Assembly (NCBI RefSeq): GCF_009828055.1 | Contig: NZ_WTYB01000004.1 | Location: forward strand, 119,196 to 183,195 | Source: Erythrobacter ramosus | Lineage (GTDB): Bacteria > Pseudomonadota > Alphaproteobacteria > Sphingomonadales > Sphingomonadaceae | DNA length: 64,000 bases | Direction: 5' to 3' | Shown: piece by piece, positions 54,768 through 62,924 of the stretch | Layout of the letters: every line of letters begins with the position of its first letter | Position numbering within the stretch: position 1 is the first letter of the stretch | Program-made: the position numbers and the translations under genes | The notes under the pieces: generated by a model | Seen by the model: only the letters and a program-made list of their open reading frames with translations | What the model was told of the DNA's origin: nothing | Databases searched by the model: none

Positions 54768-55218
54768 CTTAGGTCTCACAGCTACAGCGTCAGCCCAACA
54801 CCTAGCTTCGGCCATAGGCGGGGCTGATCGGCGATACCAATAGCAGCGTGGCTGCATTTGGCGGAACCAGCCATTCAATGCGGCGACCGCAAATGACCGG
54901 GTCCGGGTCGACAGCGGCCGTCTGCTGTTGGGACTTTGCGGTCGTTCGCCTGCAACGCATTTAGCGGCAGATTTCGCCAAGAACGGACAACGTCCGACCA
55001 TACGAAAAGGCCGATATAGCGACAGCAACTAGGCCGGTTGCTGAACGGCCGGTTTTACCAGAAGCTGACACTCTGATGGTCGGGCGATAGACCGACGAGA
55101 CCTAATCTCACCTTAAATCAGACCCTCAATTCTGGGCCATAGGTGCTGACGGGGAACATCAAGAGTACAATGCCATCAATGTCCGTATCTTCTCATGCGG
55201 CCTAGCCCATCCGCGTCA
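54768..55218. other. Gene-free stretch of about 450 bp
   Basis: Contains the second copy of the degenerate repeat (54929-54988) and no recognisable gene. Frames on either strand lack family features. It separates the sterol-desaturase-like gene from a convergent secreted protein gene. Confidence 0.5.
54929..54988. repeat. Degenerate dispersed repeat, copy B
   Basis: Ungapped partner of 40271-40330 (about 75 percent identity by eye). Confidence 0.6.
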
Positions 55219-56193
55219 TCACTTGAGCGCGGCGAGCTGCGCGGCAAACAGGTCATTGGCACGGGTGCTAGCAGAAATCGCGCCATCGCGATAACCTGCA
55301 GCATCGGCGGTGAAGGTGAACTGCTTGCGGCTGCTGGTGCCTACGCCGCCTAGGATGCCGATGACATTACCCAGCGCTTGGTCAATCTTCTGACCGCGCG
55401 TGGTGCTGTCGGCCAGTTCGCCGAAATCGCCCTCGACCGCGATCGGCTGGGCCAGTGTCATCGTGCCTTGGCCGGTCAGTCCCTGAAGCGTGACGCTGGA
55501 CAGCGTGCTAACAATGGCAAGCTGTGCCTTGAGCTTGATCGACGAGGACATGGCGAACGCGCCACCGTAATGCTTGGTACCGGCGAAATCGACGACATAG
55601 CGCACGTTCATAACCGGCTGCTTGGCTTTCTGCACATAGGCACCGCGCGCCATCAACGGCCCCATATTGCCGAAGCCGGCAAAGGTTCCACCGGCAATCT
55701 CGCCCGATGAAATGGCCATCGGCCCGAATGCGGTAGGGGCGTAATAGACGGCCTTGGCCTTCGAATCCTTGCCGAAAATCACCGTGGCCTCCGCACCGGA
55801 GGGAACATATTTCTGCTTTGCCACGCCCGGATCGGCCATCAGCGCCGAACGGTCGGCAATGCGATACCCTGCGGCGGTCATTTTGGCGAGGAAGTCGGCA
55901 TAGGCGGCATCGGTGATGGCCTGATATTCAGCGGCGCTCACTCCGGCCAGCAGTGCCTTGGCTTCTGAACTTCCGCCATATTGGCGGCCCATCCCTGCGA
56001 AAGCCTTGTCCTTTTTCTCAATCACAAAGGCAACGTTGAAGCTGCCGATGACGATGTCCTGCGTACCTTTGAACGTTTTGGCAGAGACGACCTTGACAGG
56101 TTTGCTGTCCTTGGCGCCGATCTCGCTGATCGGGCTAATTGCAACGCCTACAGCCACTAGCAATGCGACCATGATTTTAAGCGAGTTATGCAT
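55219..56193 (-). CDS. Secreted protein of unknown function
   Basis: A 324-residue protein starting MHNSLKIMVALLVAVGVAIS, a signal peptide with cleavage near EIGA. The mature part alternates strands and helices; GSFNVAFVIEKKDKAFAGMG and NMGPLMARGAYVQKAKQPVM are distinctive, but no family is recognised. No cysteine in the mature part suggests it is not a lipoprotein. It is divergent from the HTH-hydrolase fusion gene, so regulation by that protein is possible. Confidence 0.75.
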   Translation of the reverse strand: MHNSLKIMVALLVAVGVAISPISEIGAKDSKPVKVVSAKTFKGTQDIVIGSFNVAFVIEKKDKAFAGMGRQYGGSSEAKALLAGVSAAEYQAITDAAYADFLAKMTAAGYRIADRSALMADPGVAKQKYVPSGAEATVIFGKDSKAKAVYYAPTAFGPMAISSGEIAGGTFAGFGNMGPLMARGAYVQKAKQPVMNVRYVVDFAGTKHYGGAFAMSSSIKLKAQLAIVSTLSSVTLQGLTGQGTMTLAQPIAVEGDFGELADSTTRGQKIDQALGNVIGILGGVGTSSRKQFTFTADAAGYRDGAISASTRANDLFAAQLAALK

Positions 56194-56341
56194 GGGGTTG
56201 TACTGCTCCAAATCGCTCTGGTTACCGGCGGGAATGCGCTGAGGGCCAAGTTGATGGTTGTTGGCTAAGCGCGCAAAGGGTCGGAACACAGCCCCATTTG
56301 GGTGTATGCGGTTGATGAAATTGCAGTTAACCTTTGCATCG

Positions 56342-58186
56342 ATGTCATGGTCTCTCGATTTTCTGTCGTCCCTCAAGCGGGCCGAGCGTTCATCTGCGAT
56401 GCTGATGCCGTTTGTCGACGATCCCGAGGGCTTCGGCGCGGCTATCGATGAACATCCCAGCGTGTTGGCAGACATCATCGCGCGCGGCGGGCAAACCGCG
56501 ATGGCGACAGTGGCAGACTTTTACACAGACGCCTTCGCCTGCGCGGGCGCGTTGCCCGACGGTACCGTAGTGGTCGCCGATCAGCGTTTTGCCGACTGGC
56601 TTCGCAATCCGGACAATTTGGGACCGATCATCGGCAAGCTGGCTACTAGTCCGCAGGTCACCACGATCACCTATGACAACTGCGGACGGCCCGTGGCGGT
56701 GGCTGCGGCAACGGCGCTGAAGGGCCAGCTCTGGCCAATCTCCACTGTGATCCAGCAGGCCATTGATCGCGGTCGCGCCACGCATGTCGTGCTGGCATTG
56801 AGCCCTGGAAGCGACTGCTGGCAAGCAGCAGCGCGCGCCTGCGGCTTGTCCGCATCCGAGCTTAGGTTGCTGCAGCGGTTGTCGGTCGAGGGCGATCTGC
56901 GTACGGCCTGCGCGGCGATCGGCATCGCGTATGAAACCGGGCGCAAGCTGGTAGCCTCGCTGTTGCGCAAGACGGGCTCTGCGCGCCAGGCCGATCTGAT
57001 CCGCTTCGCACTGACAGTCGCAGCGGGCGCAATCACGCCGCCGCGTTTTGCGGATGCGACCTTTGCGGAGCTTTTCGGCTTGCGATTGCGGCAGGCTAAA
57101 CTGGCAAGAGCCATAGCGACTGGGTCGATGCGCAAGGCTGCCGCCGACCGAGTTGGAGTATCCGGAGCACGCGCCAAGGCCGATCTGAAGGCGTGTTTTG
57201 CTGCATGCGGCGTCACGAGCGTGGTCGATCTTTCGAGAATCATGGCGGAGGTCGATGCCTTGTCTGCGCTCGCTGAGGCCTGCGACGTTACCTTCGAGGT
57301 ACCCGGAAAAGTGTCCTGCGATCCATTGCGACTGATTCCACGCGCAACCGGCGACGGCAGAATTGCCGTTTCGGATCATGGTCCATCGGGCGGAAGGCCA
57401 GTGTTGATATTCCACACGACGACAGGTGGCCGTGCGCAATCGCCAAAAATGTTGGCGGCACTGCGTCAATCCGGGTTCCGGGCCATTGTCATCGAGCGGC
57501 CAGGTTATGGCCTCACAGACTTTGTCGACGGCGATATTTGGCATGCCGCAGCGCGCGATGTCGAGCATATCCTGAACAGCCTCAAGATCGATCGCGCTGC
57601 CATACTTGCACGCGGGGGCGCGCAGTCTGCAGTATTCACGGCCGCTGCATTGGGCCAGCGCATAGCAGGGGGCGTTCTGCTTGGTCCCGATCCTCCGGTG
57701 GAATTGGATAGTGCCCGCTCGGGCATGATGGGCCGGGCAAAGGGTTGGGTGTACGATACACCTGCCATGTTGGCTCCGCTTGCCGCCATACTTTCACGCC
57801 GGACGAGTACTGAACAGATCGCGCGCCTTATGCGTGCCAGCGTGCGGGGCAGCGCTATTGATGAGGCGATCTGTGACGATCCCGCGGAAATGGATGCGCT
57901 GGTGCGTGGCGGGCGGCAGTCTGCGTTTGGCATGTACGGCTTTGTCGCTGAACACGCTGCGCTCGGATCGCGGCGCCCGCTGCCCGAGATCGGGAATGGC
58001 AGCCGCTGGTCTGTGCTGTTCGGGGCGCAAGACCCCCTGTTTTGCGCGGCAGATGGTCAGCACTATTGGCGATCACAGATCGCGGGCTGCCTGTTTGAAG
58101 AAGTTGCCGGGGCCGGCCGGTTTTTGCATGCATCGCACGCTCCCGACGTCTGCGCCGCGCTGGAGCGAAGCTTTGCGGTCCGGTGA
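56342..58186 (+). CDS. Fusion of LuxR-like HTH region and alpha/beta hydrolase
   Basis: About 614 residues from ATG 56342 (an upstream in-frame ATG is possible). The N-terminal part is a sensor-like region. Two regulator-like helix-turn-helix segments follow: LSASELRLLQRLSVEGDLRT with ACAAIGIAYETGRKLVASLL, and FGLRLRQAKLARAIATGSMR with KAAADRVGVSGARAKADLKA. The C-terminal 270 residues look like an alpha/beta hydrolase: PVLIFHTTTGGR (oxyanion region), IVIERPGYGLTD, then the elbow ARGGAQSAVF with Ser as nucleophile, and a final HASHAPDV with His. Whether the hydrolase is active or a ligand sensor is open. Confidence 0.75.
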   Translation: MSWSLDFLSSLKRAERSSAMLMPFVDDPEGFGAAIDEHPSVLADIIARGGQTAMATVADFYTDAFACAGALPDGTVVVADQRFADWLRNPDNLGPIIGKLATSPQVTTITYDNCGRPVAVAAATALKGQLWPISTVIQQAIDRGRATHVVLALSPGSDCWQAAARACGLSASELRLLQRLSVEGDLRTACAAIGIAYETGRKLVASLLRKTGSARQADLIRFALTVAAGAITPPRFADATFAELFGLRLRQAKLARAIATGSMRKAAADRVGVSGARAKADLKACFAACGVTSVVDLSRIMAEVDALSALAEACDVTFEVPGKVSCDPLRLIPRATGDGRIAVSDHGPSGGRPVLIFHTTTGGRAQSPKMLAALRQSGFRAIVIERPGYGLTDFVDGDIWHAAARDVEHILNSLKIDRAAILARGGAQSAVFTAAALGQRIAGGVLLGPDPPVELDSARSGMMGRAKGWVYDTPAMLAPLAAILSRRTSTEQIARLMRASVRGSAIDEAICDDPAEMDALVRGGRQSAFGMYGFVAEHAALGSRRPLPEIGNGSRWSVLFGAQDPLFCAADGQHYWRSQIAGCLFEEVAGAGRFLHASHAPDVCAALERSFAVR

Positions 58187-58630
58187 ACAGCAAGGAACGT
58201 GTGGTCGGTGGCCGGGATTACAGGCAGACTATTTGGACGCCTCGCGCTCAGATGGAATGAGGCAAGGCCATTGGTGACAAAGGTGCTCGCTAGCTGAATA
58301 GCGCTTAGCCGCTCGAATCCGACAGCGGGTGGGGTAAATTCCCTAACCTGTAAGGTCTCTGGTTGTGGTTTTTCGGGATGACCGCGTTGAAGGGCCACGC
58401 TGGGTGGCATGAATGGCCGGGATTAGGGAGCACTGTCGATCGTCCACTTAGGGGCATGCCATCGGCGGCTTCTGTCAGGACCGGAAATTTTTTGTAGCCG
58501 TCACAAACGACGTATTGTGGGTCGAAAGCTACCAAAACTGGGCCAAACAACTATGCTCCCTCGATCCTAGCTTTTAGACGTGGTTCGGCACCGGCCAGTT
58601 TGCCGGAGGATTGCGAAGAGGTGCGGTCAG
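58187..58630. other. Gene-free stretch of about 440 bp
   Basis: No frame with family features on either strand, no tRNA or terminator recognised. The right end carries the ribosome-site-like GAAGAGGTG before the RNase H-like gene. Confidence 0.45.
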
Positions 58631-59023
58631 GTGTCTCACCGGCGACGGCTTAAAGTCTACTTCGACGGCGGCTGCCGGCCCAACCCCGGTGCCTTGGAGG
58701 CGGCCGTGGTAGCGCGCGGTACCACCTACTTCTTCGACGACTTGGGATACGGCACGAGCTGCGACGCCGAATGGCTCGCCCTCCGGCTGGGTCTGAAACT
58801 CGCGCAATCCCTGAGTGAGCCTGATTTTGATTTGGTTGGCGACTCGTTGGAAGTCATCGGGCAGGCGAGTGGATCATCCCGTTGTAGTTCGATTGCAGCC
58901 GCGGATCACCTCGCCAAATACGAGGAATGCGCGGCTTTAGGGCGACCTAGACGGCTTATATGGACACCTCGACGGCAAAATCTTGCAGGTATTGCCCTGG
59001 CTGGACGCATTACTTGGCGATGA
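58631..59023 (+). CDS. RNase H-like protein, possibly inactive
   Basis: A 130-residue protein (GTG 58631) with the RNase HI fold pattern: YFDGGCRPNPG (Asp12), SCDAEWLALRLGL (Glu47) and LVGDSLEVI (Asp71). The C-terminal segment WTPRRQNLAGIALA resembles the final motif of the family, but Gly stands where the fourth acidic residue (usually Asp) is expected, and the His loop is not clear. It may be a cryptic or degenerate RNase H remnant. Confidence 0.6.
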   Translation: MSHRRRLKVYFDGGCRPNPGALEAAVVARGTTYFFDDLGYGTSCDAEWLALRLGLKLAQSLSEPDFDLVGDSLEVIGQASGSSRCSSIAAADHLAKYEECAALGRPRRLIWTPRRQNLAGIALAGRITWR

Positions 59024-59028
59024 GCCAT

Positions 59029-59383
<355 letters not shown>

Positions 59384-60279
59384 GAAAAACGCTTTCCCCT
59401 TGGCAAGGCTGAGATCCTGCCCGGGGTGCTGCGAAAATAAGTGCCTAAAGAAGGTCATGGCCTCTTGCAGGTCGGCCGCAAGAGCGCAGGAGCGGCTGGT
59501 ATGACGGGCTGCAGGGCAAGCGGTCGGCTGCAGGCTCGTCAGGGCCGAGAATTCGGACAACAATCCCGCCTGTTATGTTTATTGCGCTACCGCTTACGCT
59601 ACTTGAGCGCCATGTCAGGTTATCGGGCGTGGGTGCCAGCTCAGCGTATCGAGCAAGCTCGTCAAGCGGTGTTATCGCTCAAGGGCTAGATAGGGCGTGA
59701 GCTGAAAAAGCTGCTCTGAGATTTACTCTTCCGTTCTTACTCCTCCGTTTTGCGACCGCCGCATTGGCTGCGCGGCGCCACCGAGTTTGACTATGGTTGA
59801 CGTCACGTGCCGCGTGGGCGGGGAAGCAAGGTGGTCGTCAGCCGCTGCCGAGATTGCTCGCTATTACATCCTTGCGCCTCCCTTGAGCATTGGCCCTGTC
59901 GGCCCTCTCGCGTCATCCTGACCATGCTGTCACGACCTTTGCCGGGGCGAGCTTCGAGCGGGCGAGCGCGAGACATGCGGACTTGCGCTCAGGTTTGTTT
60001 TGCAGTTTTTTGAACCGCGGAGTGGAAGTTATGTTCACTCTTTATTCTTACAGGTTCCATCGGAGCCTCGTATCCTGCGCCTTGGGCTCAGGACCCCTTG
60101 CGACAGCCAGAAAATGACGGTTGCGGCGACGCAGATGGCTGACATGAAGGTGTGCGCGCAGCGGTTAGCCGGGGCGTCCAGGCATAGCTCGCAATCGGTC
60201 AACGTCGTTTGCGAATCAATCTTGGCCCTATCCAGGTCGTGACAACATGATTGGCGCTCCTCATACGGAAGGAGCTTCA
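59384..60279. other. Largely gene-free stretch of about 900 bp
   Basis: No intact gene. It contains a short transposase remnant near 60104-60169 on the minus strand. The left part (59400-59700) follows the rfbD remnant and may hold older fragments that cannot be identified by eye. The AAGGAG before 60280 is the ribosome site of the next gene. Confidence 0.45.
60104..60169 (-). pseudogene. C-terminal remnant of an IS5-type transposase
   Basis: One minus-strand frame reads NRCAHTFMSAICVAATVIFW, matching the usual C-terminal end of IS5-family transposases (RCAHTFxSAIxxAAxVIFWL). Upstream sequence in the same frame is not transposase-like, so only the last about 25 codons remain. Confidence 0.5.
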
Positions 60280-60765
60280 ATGCCTACCAAGACTAAGACC
60301 ACCATTGTTTCGCCCACCGCGGCTGGTTCGCGTCTGTCGCTGCCGGGTCAGCATATTGACCGTGAGGCATGGCTGCGTGACGAACTCACCCTGGAACTTG
60401 CGCCGCAGGGCCTCATCGAAAAGCGGTGGGTCGAAGACATCGCTTACCGTTGGGCGCGGATCGACGGCATCCGTGCACAGGTTGCGGGGTTGCAGAACAG
60501 GCTCGTGAAAGACGTGCTTTCGGTGCTCGACAAGGCGAAACATGTTCCCGACGATGAAGAGTTCCCTTTCCCACCCCCTCTCACGCGAGAGGAACGGCAG
60601 GTTCTCGAGACCTGCAACGCAATGGGCAAGCGGTTCGAGACCGACGACATTCTCGACAACCCCGAGTTTGCCTGGTTGTTGGGGCGGGTCTCATCGTCTG
60701 AAATCCAACTCCTTGAGGGGCTCCAGGGGCTGGAACATGCCGAGGTGCGTGAGCGTGATGCGTAA
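60280..60765 (+). CDS. Conserved-looking protein of unknown function
   Basis: A 161-residue hydrophilic helical protein with AAGGAG ribosome site before ATG 60280. Features include GQHIDREAWLRDELTLELAP and WARIDGIRAQVAGLQNRLVK. It ends TAA overlapping the first base of the next frame (TAATC). Forms a row with two further unknown genes on the same strand. No function assigned. Confidence 0.7.
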   Translation: MPTKTKTTIVSPTAAGSRLSLPGQHIDREAWLRDELTLELAPQGLIEKRWVEDIAYRWARIDGIRAQVAGLQNRLVKDVLSVLDKAKHVPDDEEFPFPPPLTREERQVLETCNAMGKRFETDDILDNPEFAWLLGRVSSSEIQLLEGLQGLEHAEVRERDA

Positions 60766-60935
60766 TCAATCAGTTCGAGCGGCGGCGCCGGCTCCACGCC
60801 CAGCACCTTATCATGCTGATCGACGCCAAGCAGCGGGGTGTGCTGCCGGTCGCCTGCGATTCTCAAGACCTTGAGGCAGTGGTGGTCATAGACGAAGAGG
60901 GCGGATCGGACTCCCCCTTTGACGGGGAGGTGTAA
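60765..60935 (+). CDS. Small protein without canonical start codon
   Basis: A frame of 56 codons beginning at ATC 60765, exactly overlapping the preceding stop as TAATC. The protein looks genuine: QFERRRRLHAQHLIMLIDAK and LPVACDSQDLEAVVVIDEEG. No ATG/GTG/TTG precedes this segment in frame (a TGA stands at 60756-60758), and the first internal ATG would lose 15 residues. Other genes here use TAATG overlaps, so a mutated ATG or an AUC start is implied. It ends 5 bp before the next gene. Confidence 0.5.
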   Translation: MNQFERRRRLHAQHLIMLIDAKQRGVLPVACDSQDLEAVVVIDEEGGSDSPFDGEV

Positions 60936-60940
60936 GTTAG

Positions 60941-61414
60941 ATGGCACGCCGCCGCACCGAGGCAGCTGTTCGCGCGAGCCAGGCCAACGGCGCGCGCAGC
61001 AGGGGCCCAATCAGCCTGTCAGGAAAGGCCAAATCGGCGCGCAATGCGCGCAAGCATGGTCTCTTCTCGCCCGTTGAATTTGACGCACGGGTATTGAGCA
61101 AGGCTGATATCGAATTGCTCGATCACCTCCGCGATCTGGGAGGCGGAGTTTGGAATGCGAATCTGCTTATTCGGGAGGTGCACCAGGCGCTTGTTCGTCT
61201 GCGCAGGGTGAGCGTCCTCATCGAGAATGCCAACAAGGATATCGACCTGATTCTGGCAGACAAGCTGTCTGATCTGAGGGTCCTTGGCCAGCGGGTAGAG
61301 GAAGTTGTGCGGCTCTCGCGCTACGAACGCCGCTTTCGCGGAAGGCTCGACCGGTTGATCCGCACAGCGATGAAACTCGACCGCGACCGTGCCTGCGCAA
61401 GCCTAGCCAACTAG
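60941..61414 (+). CDS. Conserved hypothetical protein with N-terminal ANGARSRGP motif
   Basis: A 157-residue basic protein. The N-terminus SQANGARSRGPISLSGKAKS with ARNARKHGLFS is a motif seen at the start of many proteobacterial hypothetical proteins. The rest is helical and ends RRFRGRLDRLIRTAMKLDRD. Downstream of the two unknown genes with 5 bp spacing. Function unknown. Confidence 0.7.
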   Translation: MARRRTEAAVRASQANGARSRGPISLSGKAKSARNARKHGLFSPVEFDARVLSKADIELLDHLRDLGGGVWNANLLIREVHQALVRLRRVSVLIENANKDIDLILADKLSDLRVLGQRVEEVVRLSRYERRFRGRLDRLIRTAMKLDRDRACASLAN

Positions 61415-61481
61415 CCGCCAGCGCCATTTCGCTCGGCTTCTCCTGACGGGTAACGCCTTGATGCCCGCTTTTGGCATTTCG

Positions 61482-61526
61482 TTGACAGTTTGCAGTGGCA
61501 CTGATATTTGTAGTTACCTAACTACA
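61482..61526 (+). promoter_or_regulatory. Promoter and operator of the toxin-antitoxin genes
   Basis: TTGACA (61482-61487), a 17-bp spacer and TATTTG (61505-61510) form a sigma70 promoter. An 18-bp perfect palindrome TGTAGTTA-CC-TAACTACA (61509-61526) overlaps the -10 end and start site, 15 bp before the antitoxin ATG. Autorepression by the antitoxin or complex is the expected use. Confidence 0.75.
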
Positions 61527-61540
61527 TAAAGGCCGCCGCT

Positions 61541-61804
61541 ATGACAAGCACCACCTTCAGCAGTCAGGACTTCAACCGCGAACCTGGTCGCATCAAGAAG
61601 GCTGCAATGAGCGGGCCGGTGTTCATCACCGATCGTCGCAAGCCATCGCTCGTGGTCCTTACGATCAAGGAGTACGAGCGGCTTGCAGGAAAACCTCGAT
61701 CAATATTGGCAGCGCTGGCTTTACCCAATTCTGCCGACCATGATTTCGATTGGGAGCCGCCCAAGGCGACGATCAGGTCTCGGCCAGCGGACTTCGAGGT
61801 CTGA
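61541..61804 (+). CDS. Phd/YefM-type antitoxin
   Basis: An 87-residue protein. The N-terminal region STTFSSQDFNREPGRIKKAA with GPVFITDRRKPSLVVLTIKE is the Phd/YefM DNA-binding dimer fold; the C-terminal part (DHDFDWEPPKATIRSRPADF) would wrap the toxin. Its stop shares a base with the toxin start (TGATG). Confidence 0.9.
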   Translation: MTSTTFSSQDFNREPGRIKKAAMSGPVFITDRRKPSLVVLTIKEYERLAGKPRSILAALALPNSADHDFDWEPPKATIRSRPADFEV

Positions 61805-62226
61805 TGTATCTGCTCGACACTAATGTCGTCTCCGAAATCCGGAAAATCACGGCAGGGCGTGGCCATGTGCTCGTCGGCGCTTGGCTGGAAACCGTTGCGG
61901 AGGACGCTGCGTTCATCTCAGCCATGACTGTTTTTGAGCTGGAGCTAGGCATCCTGCAGGTTAGCCACGACAAGAGGCAGGCCGAAATTCTAAGGCAATG
62001 GTTAGACGAGATTGTTCTCCCGCGCTTCGGAGACCGGGTCCTCCCGATGACAGGCTCGATTGCGTCGCGGTGCGCCACGCTTCACGTCCCCGACCCCTTC
62101 AGTGAGCGCGATGATTGGATTGCGGCTACCGCGCTCGTCCACAACCTGATCCTCGTCACTCGCAATACCAGGGACTTCATCCGGTCGGGCGTGAGCATCA
62201 TTAACCCGTGGGAGGATGCGCAATGA
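61804..62226 (+). CDS. vapC: PIN-domain toxin (VapC/FitB type)
   Basis: A 140-residue ribonuclease toxin. PIN motifs: MYLLDTNVVSEIRK (first Asp), SAMTVFELELGILQ (Glu), DPFSERDDWIAATAL (Asp pair) and LVTRNTRDF with the final conserved residues. It overlaps the antitoxin. The expected target is tRNA or rRNA. The IS3 remnant begins 30 bp downstream. Confidence 0.92.
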   Translation: MYLLDTNVVSEIRKITAGRGHVLVGAWLETVAEDAAFISAMTVFELELGILQVSHDKRQAEILRQWLDEIVLPRFGDRVLPMTGSIASRCATLHVPDPFSERDDWIAATALVHNLILVTRNTRDFIRSGVSIINPWEDAQ

Positions 62227-62256
62227 CGATTGGCAGAGTGTCAAATGCTGAAAGGG

Positions 62257-62660
62257 TGGTCTGCCCCTTCTGAGTGGCCCAATTTCTATTCTAGAATTGG
62301 CTACGAAGGAGGAACGGAATGGCGAGGAAGCACAAGCCGGAAGACGCTCTACAATCACGCCAGGTAGCCCATGGGAGAACGGCTTCTGCGAAAGCTTCAA
62401 AGGCTTGATGCGCGACAAGCTCTTGAACGGGGAGATCTTCTACACCCTGGCCGAACCTCAGATCCTGATCGAAGCCTGGCGCAGACACTACAACACCGTC
62501 CGGCCGCACAGCTCGCTCCGCTATCGCCCGCCAGCCCCGGAAGCGGCGACACGGCCATGGCTGCACTCCAGTTCCGCGTCGCTCCACCTGCGGCCAGCCA
62601 TGGAGCCGGAGGTAATCTTGCACTAACAATCAACACGGACCACTTAGTGGGGGCCGGTCA
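62257..62660 (+). mobile_element. Internally deleted IS3-family element
   Basis: Left end TGGTCTGCCCCTTCTGAGTG at 62257, right end ...CACTTAGTGGGGGCCGGTCA at 62660, imperfect inverted repeats. The first codons of an OrfA (ATGGCGAGGAAGCACAAGCC, MARKHKPE) are joined directly to the last about 90 codons of OrfB. Only 404 bp of an expected 1.2-1.4 kb remains. The 77-bp right end recurs in inverted orientation at 63924-64000. No clear target duplication. Confidence 0.8.
62354..62626 (+). pseudogene. C-terminal part of IS3-family OrfB transposase
   Basis: Reads ITPGSPWENGFCESFKGLMR then LAEPQILIEAWRRHYNTVRP and HSSLRYRPPAPEA, the end of the DDE domain of IS3-type OrfB with the last Glu (WENGFCESF). 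The N-terminal part with the two Asp residues is absent. It ends VILH at 62626, as the right-edge copy ends AILH. Confidence 0.85.
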
Positions 62661-62924
62661 TGTCATTAGGCGTCCACCACTGAAGTTCATCGAATCACCA
62701 CATGACCCTTGCAGATTCTACGCCCTGTGGAATGCTGAAAGCTAATTCGTTTGCTTTCGCTTGTGGCGATCGTACCTCACGGCTTCGCTCGGTCCCATTG
62801 AGGAATATATCCTTAGATTTTCCCGGAAACGTGGGTAGGCATGCATCTGGCCGATGCATTGTCTGACAAGCGGTGCGGTTTCCTTGGCGAAGGCAGCGGC
62901 TACGATAGAGTTTTGGGGGGAAAT
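62661..62924. other. Intergenic stretch before the repeat protein
   Basis: No gene; GGGGGGA before ATG 62925 is the ribosome site of the next frame. This segment and the repeat protein are enclosed between inverted IS3 ends. Confidence 0.5.

Noticed and set aside
60542..60935. Programmed frameshift joining the 161-residue and 56-codon genes
   Set aside because: No slippery heptamer or downstream structure near 60759-60765; the TAATC stop/start overlap explains the arrangement more simply.
61541..62226. Possible CRISPR-like or phage gene context
   Set aside because: No regularly spaced direct repeats anywhere in the window and no phage structural genes; the pair is a plain toxin-antitoxin module.
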